NCBI GenBank assembly: GCA_029204225.1
Contig: CM055113.1
Span: forward strand, 25,843,462 to 25,907,461
Length of the DNA: 64,000 bases
DNA from: Diphasiastrum complanatum
Taxonomy: Eukaryota; Streptophyta; Lycopodiopsida; Lycopodiales; Lycopodiaceae
Reading direction: 5' to 3'
Below, piece after piece: positions 56,873-64,000 of the stretch (its first letter is position 1; the number at the start of each line of letters is the position of its first letter). Made by a program: the position numbers and the translations under genes. The notes beneath the pieces were generated by a model that was given only the letters and a program-made list of their open reading frames with translations, did not search any database and had not been told where the DNA came from.

Positions 56873-57580
56873 GCATAGAACTGATAGTTCACATAGTCTA
56901 TGGAGGAGCCGAAGTTGGCAAAGAGGTCTTCGTAGATGGAGATAGTGGTTCAAAAGGGGCAATGGAGGCTATGGAAATAGTTCCAGAGCTCTTGAGCTGG
57001 GAGATGAGACCACCGATGCACGTGGTGAAGGTGGCAGAGGTGGGAAAGTTCTCGTAGTCGACGTCGACGCCGTCCAGCGAGTACTCAGAGACGAGGTTGG
57101 AGATGGAGCTGACTGCATTGCTGATCCAAGTGTCGGTGCTGGGGGGGTCGTACCAGTCGACATTCCTGGTGGTGCCGTCTGAGAGGAATTGGGAGAAGCC
57201 TGCGAGGCTGACAAGAAGCTTGACGTTGGGATTGCTCTGTTTGAAGCTCTGTGCAGACTGAGGAGTGAGACTGGAAGCCCAAAAGGCATTGAAGTTACCA
57301 TTCTGAGTGTTGCCCGATGCGTCTGCATCGATGGCGAAGGACAGCGGTAAGATGTATTGTAGGGAGGCAGAGATAGGGAGATCCGTGAACTGTAGGTCTG
57401 ATGCTCCAGAGGCGCCAATGTAATCTACGATGAGGTTGCCGTGGCTGGATTGGAGGAGTGCACGCCATCATACATAGTATCATCAGCAGCACAGGTTGCA
57501 TAGCTGAAACCCGGGGTGAATTCCTCGCCTTTGTGCCATCGGAATAATTTCTGAATCAGCCTTTACTAGAGTAGTGTTGT

Positions 57581-57590
57581 ATGTATATAT
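57581..57590 (-). promoter_or_regulatory. Possible TATA box of the chitinase gene
   Basis: ATATATACAT on the minus strand, 80 bases upstream of the first ATG (57,501-57,499). Spacing is normal for a plant promoter, but AT-rich sequence of this kind is common. Confidence 0.35.
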
Positions 57591-57601
57591 GGTATGTTGA
57601 C

Positions 57602-57960
57602 GAATTGTGGGCTCACAGATGAGACGACGAGGGGATATGAATTATGAGATGGAGCAGAGCAGTGCAGTGCAGTGCAATTATGCTTGGGAATTTGTGAATG
57701 ACAGTAGGGAAGAGCACATTTTATTTATATGGGCTCGTGAAGACTTGGGGCAGAGGAATTCGCGTCTAATGTTGTGGAATAGAGCAACTAAGTCAGTTGC
57801 TTGACATAGTCTATCCATTATTATAGGGGGCGTGTTGAAACTCCCATAAAGAAATATGCCTGAGGGCCTACCTTGCTGGGAGGGCCCTTGCCCGAGGGCG
57901 GGAGCCCGAGGGCAGGCCCCGAGTTGAAACTCCCATAAAGAAACATGCACCAAGTTCACC
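57602..57960. other. Upstream region of the chitinase gene with a 26-bp direct repeat
   Basis: No gene recognised. A 26-base repeat (GTTGAAACTCCCATAAAGAA plus AYATGC) occurs at 57,834-57,859 and 57,923-57,948, enclosing a GC-rich stretch with repeated GCCCGAGGGC words. Confidence 0.6.
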
Positions 57961-58039
57961 TTACGTGAATGAATTTGCATTTGCAACTATTTTTCAGCGT
58001 TAAGGAAAGAGCAAGGGTAGTCTCTGGCAGGCGTCTAAG
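57961..58039 (+). repeat. 80-bp dispersed repeat (third copy)
   Basis: Same orientation as 11,565-11,644 and 31,055-31,134, with few differences. Confidence 0.8.
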
Positions 58040-58514
58040 AATAAGAACATATGTGCCTCAATTTTGTTTTTTCCCAATTGGTTAAATGCTCGTTACCCAA
58101 CTTGGGCAACATCACCTTTACCTCATTGCTTTTTGGCCTTGCCTTGCAAAAGGCAATAAATACTATGTGTTGAGGTCGGTCAACCACGGAGTTTGATACA
58201 AAGTCAACGTTAAAGGATATTAATATGTGGTAGTGGTCTTAATTTTTAAGGCTGAACCATCATCAATTGAGGGCTACTAAAGTAACATGCATTGTTGCCA
58301 TTTCAAATTTAGTACGTCGAAGTGCAAATTGCATGAGCAAAAAGCAAAAGTTATTTATTATCTTTTGCATGATCCTAAGCAAAGGCAAATTTCGAATGTG
58401 ATCCGTTCATAAACTTTATAAATATGTGTGTGTTGATTAGCTGCCAGGTCTAGCATTCTATTGTAAACCCTAAACCCAAAAAATTGTATATTGAAGGAGA
58501 AAAATTGTCAAAGT

Positions 58515-58560
<46 letters not shown>

Positions 58561-58796
58561 CATGATTTTCAGAAATTGAGCATATGAAGCAGCATGCTCT
58601 TGGAGCTGATCTTACTTCAAAATGAATCCCCACCTGTAGATGTCGTAGGGATAATATTGAGTGATATATATCTTCAATAATCATATATGCAAAGATTACT
58701 GAAATATTTTGACCACTTAAGCCATGTGATGGACGTACTTGTGAACATGCATCAAAATCTCTTCTTGCTTTTTTTTATCCCTCTAGTTTTGACTAA
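58040..58796. other. Intergenic stretch with CT microsatellite
   Basis: No coding region. A CT run of ~41 bases is at 58,516-58,556. The part following it may correspond to sequence left of the 39.8 kb repeat. Confidence 0.6.
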
Positions 58797-59236
58797 TGCA
58801 TGAGAATGTTGAAGAGCACTGTTTAAATCGACTGTAGGTGGAGTTACCCTTGTTGCAAGGGCCTGTTGAGGGTATGCATGTCTTGTCGAACGAAGAAAAT
58901 TGAAGCTAACCAATTATTTTGTGTTGAGATTTGTGTGTTAAATTTTCAACTTCAAGAGTAGTTCACTCTTCGGTTGATGGAACCATCATCTACATGCCAC
59001 TTGTAGATAGTACCGCTTCTTCTGGAACATTGATCTTATAAGAGCCAAGTGAGTAGCTAGTACCCAACTAACGATTGAATATGATTATTAATAGGCCCTG
59101 GTATGGAGCGGAGCATGTTATTCCCGTCTTGTATTTAGTTCAATATTCTGGTTGTACCAAGATTATAATGCGTAAACTGAAATGAAATTTGGGTGTACAT
59201 TTCTAAGTAACTTGAAATACTGGCAATGTGGCCAGT
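58797..59236 (+). repeat. ~440-bp dispersed repeat (also at 39,788-40,238)
   Basis: Direct-orientation match to 39,788-40,238. Relative to that copy it lacks about 17 bases near 58,846 and carries about 17 extra (GGAGCGGAGCATG and flanks) near 59,104. Confidence 0.88.
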
Positions 59237-59712
59237 GTTTTTACATAGTCTGCAGAAATACACGGAGTTTGACAACAATGTCATCTTTTTCACATTTTTC
59301 ACCTATCGGGAATTGCGAGTAAATATGCAGAGTCGCATGTTTTGCATTTTCAAAGTGCCTCAAATGTTAAGGAAATGACTATGGAAAGTTGTGGGGCAAC
59401 CCTAAATCAGATTTAAGGACACTGTCGGGTTTTTCGCAAAATGCCGACACTGTCGCCTTTTTGCGACACCTTCGCCTGTGGCAATTTTAGTTCATTTTTG
59501 CAGAGTGACAATTTTGGTTCATTTATGCAGACAGACTGTTTATGGCCAATTTCCACCACTTATCAGCAATCAATTTATGAGAAAAAACTGGATGGATGTC
59601 AGCGGACAGTAGCCAACTGGCGATCGCATTTGACGACCTAATTTCTTAGTATATATAGCTTTTCGTATTCATACATTATCAAAGAAACTCAGAAGAAGTA
59701 TTTGAATAGTTA

Positions 59713-59768
<56 letters not shown>

Positions 59769-60321
59769 CTGCGAGCTTGAACACTCTTGAGCATTCTAGC
59801 TCACGTCTTAGAGTTGTTTTAGAGATTGCTATTGCGTTACTGCTTATCATCATTGCACCTTTTTTAGACTTTCATTTTAGCTGCTAAGAGATAGCATAGA
59901 GTATGTGGCTTTGATCCGCAATTTATTGTACTCATTTACTTCTGTTTCATTTTCATACTAAATTAATACTATCTTTTATTGTGTTCAACTTCGTCTCAGA
60001 ATGTATGCGTTTATATAGTTCTTTTGCGACTAATTATTTATCTAGTGATTCGCAACAAATTATTTGTCTGATAATTCAATGCATTATTGTTTGGCTTTAT
60101 TGTATTGATGATTTCAAGGTTAGTTACTATAAGATCAAATGTGATTTATATCACTATTGTTTTGTTTGAAATTGATAGGCGTAGTCATGCATAGAGAAAG
60201 AGAAAGATAGTTAATTCCGCTGCACACGAAAAGATTTCTTTCTAGACATTCGAATTATTTTCATTCGAGTTCGTTTCTTTTCGAGTTCGACATTCTTCAC
60301 ACACCTATCTTTCACGCAATT
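59237..60321 (+). other. Upstream/leader region of the last copia element
   Basis: Contains a TATA-like TATATATAGC at 59,651, a CT microsatellite at 59,717-59,764 about 60 bases downstream, and two similar ~25-base stretches (TTCATTTTTGCAGAGTGACA and TTCATTTATGCAGACAGACT) at 59,492 and 59,518. This could be an LTR promoter and leader of the copia element that follows, but no LTR ends or primer site were found. Confidence 0.4.
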
Positions 60322-61314
60322 ATGACATTGCATTCAAGCTTGCCCTCTACATATGAGAACTGGGTGATGATCATATCGACACACTCAGATTTAACTCTTA
60401 CTAGAGTTATCACTATGTTGCTACAAGAAGACAATAGAAGAAGTCAAGACGCTTTGTCTACTTCCTCCTCTCAGGCTCTATATGTCAACAAAGGCTCTAA
60501 GCGATAGAAGCAGAAAAGCTCCAAGAAGGCTGCAATGAATCAGAAATAGACTCAAAGTCAAGAACAATCATCAAATCCCCAGTCGAAGAAGAAGATGTTT
60601 TGTAGGTATTGCAAGCGCAATAACCATGAAATCAAGGATTGCCGAATTCTCCAAGCGAAGAATGCAGCCAAGCAACTTGATCAACAAGGAAATGAAGTTT
60701 CATCATCTCCCCAGGTTGAAGTGGACGAAGGCGCATTCATGGTCAAAGATCAAAGCACAATTTTGGATGATTCATGGTTTCTGGGTTCTAGAGCAACTCA
60801 ACACATGACCAATCATCGTGAGATTTTCAACTCCTACATGCCTTACGGCACAAAGAAATTTGTTCATCTTGGTGACAATAGTACTCACACTACTGAAGGT
60901 GAAGGTACTGTAAGATTACGATTCCAGCATAATCAGTTCAAATTACTATCAAAGGTCTTATATGTTCCGAAACTCTCTACAAATATGTTATTAGTAAGTA
61001 GAATTACAGATTTAGGTCATAAGGTAGAAATCGAATCTGATCAATGCAAAATTATTGATAGGAGTAATAAGGTCCTTGCACTCGGCAAGAGGCAGGATTA
61101 CTTATATAGATTGGCACATTGTTATTTTGAGTCTAGTCAAGTCTTGAAAACCTCTGTTCTAGTCAATAAAGCATTACTATGGCATCATCGCTTAGGACAC
61201 TTGAATTATGCATATGTTTTGAACATGTCCAGACAATCCGTGGTTCTTGATCCCGACTATCCTTCTGGTAAGGTCGATCTCCCTGTCTATCATAGCTGCA
61301 TCTTTGGAAGGTAG
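60322..61314 (+). pseudogene. copia gag-protease-preintegrase, degenerate
   Basis: The Gag end (LHSSLPSTYENWVMIISTHS, TRVITMLLQEDNRR) stops at 60,505. After another stop the frame from 60,595 carries the knuckle CRYCKRNNHEIKDC, then the protease start DDSWFLGSRATQHMTNH. The family has D-S-G there; here it is L-G-S-R, so the catalytic Asp is lost. FKLLSKVLYVPKLSTNMLLV and the pre-integrase LLWHHRLGHLNYAYVLNMS follow. The copia order is preserved, and the gene is inactive. Confidence 0.82.
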
Positions 61315-61760
61315 GCTAAGATTCCTTTTAGATCAAGCCACAGGCATGCAGCAAAAGATCTATTAGATGTTGTTCATATAGATATATGTGGACCTATGCA
61401 AACTCCTTCATTTCTAGATGCAAAGTATTTCATTACTTTTATTGATGAATTCTCTAGAAGAACAACTGTTTATTTCATTAAACAGAAATGAGAGGCTTTC
61501 ATCAAATTCAGACAATTCAAAGAGCATGCTAAGAATCAAACTGGAAAACGAATCAAAGCACTGAGTTCAGATAACGGGAGAGAATACATCTCCACCGAAC
61601 TCAAGGAGTATTGCCTTAACAACGACATTGAGCAACAATACATTACCTCCTATTCGCCTCAATCAAATGGTCTTGCTGAGAGAAAGAACAGAACCTTAGT
61701 TGAATCAACAAAGTGCATGTTATCACATGCGACACTTTTGAAGTCCTTATGAGCTGGATT
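61315..61760 (+). pseudogene. copia integrase core, interrupted
   Basis: After a TAG at 61,312 the same element continues: VVHIDICGPMQTPSFLDAKY, FITFIDEFSRRTTVYFIKQK, a TGA near 61,488, then SSDNGREYISTELKEYC and SYSPQSNGLAERKNRTLVES. All three D,D-35-E residues (in HID, SSDNG and NGLAER) are still there, unlike the copia at 1.6 kb. The reading is lost to stops near 61,750. Confidence 0.82.
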
Positions 61761-62108
61761 GTTTCAACAACAACCTATATTCAAAACAGATGTCCTACTA
61801 AAGCTCTCTCAGATAAAACACCATTCGAAGTTTGGACAGGTTCCAGACCTTCTTTATCAAACTTATGAGTTTTTGGATGTACTGCTTTTGTGCAGATTCC
61901 TCATGATCTCAGAAAGAAGCTCAACTTCTAGAGTATCAAATGTGTTTTCATCAACTACATTACTTCAGATCAAGCCTACAACTTGTTTGATCCCATCGAG
62001 TTGAAGATATTCACTAGTTGGGATGTCATCTTCATTGAAGATCAGTTTCAAGACCTCAAAGGAAAATGATGTCTCCATGTAGCCGACCTATCAGATTCTC
62101 TTGACACA

Positions 62109-63375
62109 TTGAACTTTCCAGTTCCTCAGTCAACTATTCCCATTGAAGGTCCAAGCTCTTTTTCTTTTGACGAACAACAAATCAACGGTGAATTAGAAGT
62201 TGATGATGTTACAGATCAGCAACTAAAGTATGACGAAAATGATCAACTTCCTCTATTACCCAGAAGATCATCAAGGACTAGCAGATCACATGTGAGGTAT
62301 ATCAACGAGTCTGCAGCCTATCTTGTTTAGGAACCGATGTCTTTCCAAGAGGCACTCAGTCAGCCCAATTCAGATCTTTGGAAAGAAGCTATGGATGAAG
62401 AGCATTCATCTCTTATCAAGAACCGGACATGGACAATTGTCAAATTACCTGCTAGCAAACCCGTAGTTGATTACAAATGGATTTTTAAAGTCAAGTACAA
62501 TGCAGATGGAAGCATCAACAGGAGAAAGACACGACTTGTTGTCAGAGGATTTTCTCAGGTATACAACATCGATTACACTAAGACCTTCAATGCAGTAGTC
62601 CAGGATTCTTCTATCTGACTTTTGCTATCATTTGCCACTGCAACATATTTGGAAATACATCAAATGGATGTACAGACAACATATCTTAATGGAGTTATCG
62701 AAGAAGACATTTACATGGTGCAATCATGTGTGTAAATTCCATAAGGCAATTTATGGCTTGAAGCAATCTGCTCGAGCATGGTTTCAAAGGATCAATTCTT
62801 TTTTTATTGATCACGTCTACACACCTACCTCTTCAGATTCAAATGTTTATTTCAATGTAGTGCAGTAGTCTTTTACCGTTATCACTTTATACGTGGATGA
62901 TACATTGCTTTTCAACAATAGTACTGATCTGATAAAAGAGGAGAAGATGATGCTATCTTTTGAATTCGACATGACCGATCTGGACGAAGCTCATTTCTGC
63001 CTTAGTATACAAATCCACAGAGACAAAAAATAGAAGGTGGTCTACATTACACAACAGAGGTACATCTACAACATGTTAGTCAGATATAATCTGATTAATT
63101 GCAAGTTAGCTCTCTCACCAATGGAACCAGGTCTCAAATTTTTAAAGGACTAGTGTCCCCAAACAATTCATGAGAAGCAGCAGATGCGTGATTATTCTTA
63201 CCATTCTATTATAGGATCTCTTATGTACGCCATCATTTGTACCATGCCAGACATAGCTTTTGCAGTCAGCTCTCTCAGTCAATTTATGACTAATCTTGGT
63301 GTAACACATTGGAAGGCTCTTATCAGAGTCATGAGATATCTTTGAGCCACATATATGAACAACTTCTCCTGTTTT
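62109..63375 (+). pseudogene. copia reverse transcriptase and start of RNase H linker, degenerate
   Basis: Linker RRSSRTSRSHVRY, then FQEALSQPNSDLWKEAMDEE, TWTIVKLPASKPVVDYKWIF, RLVVRGFSQVYNIDYTKTFN, frameshift near 62,610, EIHQMDVQTTYLNGVIEEDI, AIYGLKQSARAWFQRINSFF, YVDDTLLFNNSTDLI (the YVDD active site is intact) and GSLMYAIICTMPDIAFAVSS. Multiple stops and frameshifts. Recognisable coding ends near 63,375 and no 3' LTR follows. Confidence 0.85.
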
Positions 63376-63762
63376 TGAGAGGACTCTTGTGCTATTTTTT
63401 ATGCAAGCACTAGCATTGATCAAAATCGCTCTCACTTTTTGTGCTACATATTCTAATTCATAATGTGCATGTATATGTATTCTTTTACAAAAAAATATTT
63501 ACATTTGGACATGTGCAACTTAAGTTTTCCTCTGCAAGGAAGGCATAGCCTCTGCAAATGCCATCTTTCTCATCGTCATCCCCCCGATGCTGCCACCAAT
63601 CCCCTCCTCCTATGCAAGTTCTTGATCAAGCTGCTCCTCTTGCTCTTGATCAACATGCACATGCAATTATAGGTACTTTGTGAAATTTGAATGCAATGCA
63701 ATCCTATTTTAACTACACAAGTAATTTGTGAAAGTTTAATGCAATGTAATCCTATTTTAACT
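63376..63762. other. Stretch between copia remnant and reversed array unit
   Basis: No coding region recognised. A direct duplication of ~50 bases (TACTTTGTGAAATTTGAATG and TAATTTGTGAAAGTTTAATG, each followed by CAATG and CCTATTTTAACTA) lies at about 63,672-63,764. Confidence 0.5.
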
Positions 63763-64000
63763 AAAGAGTAGTTTCAACTAAAACCGTACGGTTTGGGAGT
63801 TTTGATTAGCACTCTACTATGTTCTTTCTTTTTTTAATCCTCGTGTGTGTTATGGTTTTAGGGTTTAGAGTGTGCATGTGCGTGTGTGATGCCAATCATT
63901 TATGTTTCATGATTACCAATTCATGCTACCCTAATTTGTAGAACCTTGATTTATGTTTCATGCTTACTAGTTTGTGCTACTCTGATTTGTAGGATCTTAA
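63763..64000 (-). repeat. Reverse-oriented unit of the 44-46 kb array, continues past the window
   Basis: The complement of the array unit: AACCGTACGGTT at 63,783-63,794, then AGGGTTTAGAGTG, TTTATGTTTCATGATTACCA and TAGTTTGTGCTACTCTGATT. It runs off the right end, so more units may follow. Confidence 0.9.

Larger units (their letters stand above)
51377..57501 (-). pseudogene. GH18 chitinase gene split by a retrotransposon
   Basis: Glycoside hydrolase family 18 enzymes cut chitin; plant members are mostly secreted and defence-related. The minus strand from 57,501 gives a signal-peptide-like MQPVLLMILCMMA, then in another frame NLIVDYIGASG, LPLSFAIDADASGNTQNGNF, NPNVKLLVSLAGFS and the catalytic YSLDGVDVDYENFP, a perfect D-x-x-D-x-D-x-E motif. 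After a second frame slip (about 56,945) comes FANFGSSIDYVNYQFYAD, and the reading continues exactly across the insertion at 51,614 with LASQSDFINRYNTVAGSFDA and PGIMIFNVDNDKG, to the stop at 51,377. Total about 290 codons, normal for the plant chitinase-2-like group. Two one-base frame slips (about 57,440 and 56,945) plus the 5.25 kb insertion break it; the slips could also be sequencing errors. Confidence 0.88.

Noticed and set aside
56969-57418. 149-codon minus-strand ORF rich in Ser/Thr/Pro
   Set aside because: Wrong frame of the chitinase; the neighbouring frame carries the GH18 motif.

Overview
This window is nuclear DNA from a land plant with a repeat-rich genome. The evidence is Ty1/copia and Ty3/gypsy LTR retrotransposon remnants, a CACTA-type (En/Spm, Tnp2) transposase with GT-AG introns, a retrotransposon primed by initiator methionine tRNA, long CT microsatellites, and a plant-type GH18 chitinase gene. 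The species cannot be named from the sequence. I found no tRNA, rRNA, CRISPR or prokaryotic operon structure, and almost every coding stretch is a broken transposon gene.

Layout. Positions 533-18,100 and 19,931-37,589 are two direct copies of one ~17.6 kb block. Over the ~3 kb copia part I count about six base differences, so the duplication is young. A 1.83 kb stretch found nowhere else in the window (18,101-19,930) separates the copies. Each copy carries, in order: a copia element lacking its zinc knuckle and protease; ~2 kb of A-rich degenerate sequence and dispersed short motifs; a spliced but frameshifted Tnp2-type transposase; a broken SET-domain-like gene with a 30-bp in-frame minisatellite; a truncated gypsy gag/RT; and a large palindrome whose ~2 kb arms each contain an LTR. 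The palindrome is cut short at the right end of copy 1 and complete in copy 2 (32,203-37,861).

Positions 37,862-51,376 hold two convergent copia fragments (40.4-43.8 kb; the right one has lost its integrase), an array of satellite-like units with CT tracts and the 12-base palindrome AACCGTACGGTT (44.2-46.3 kb), and a broken gene of unrecognised family (46.9-48.2 kb). A reverse-oriented array unit closes the window (63.76-64.0 kb).

Positions 51,377-57,501 (minus strand) carry a GH18 chitinase gene split by a 5,253-bp non-autonomous LTR retrotransposon at 51,615-56,867. The element has apparently identical 920-bp LTRs, a CATCA target duplication, a tRNA-iMet primer site, a polypurine tract and one 737-codon gag-protease ORF without reverse transcriptase (TR-GAG type). 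The same LTR/leader family supplies the arms and loop of the palindromes at 12.7-18.1 and 32.2-37.9 kb. To the right lie a ~440-bp repeat shared with 39.8 kb, and a degenerate copia element (60.3-63.4 kb).

No intact host gene can be supported. The most noteworthy objects are the young duplication with foreign spacer, the LTR-based palindrome, the SET-like gene beside Tnp2, the fresh TR-GAG insertion in a chitinase gene, and the unidentified gene at 46.9-48.2 kb.
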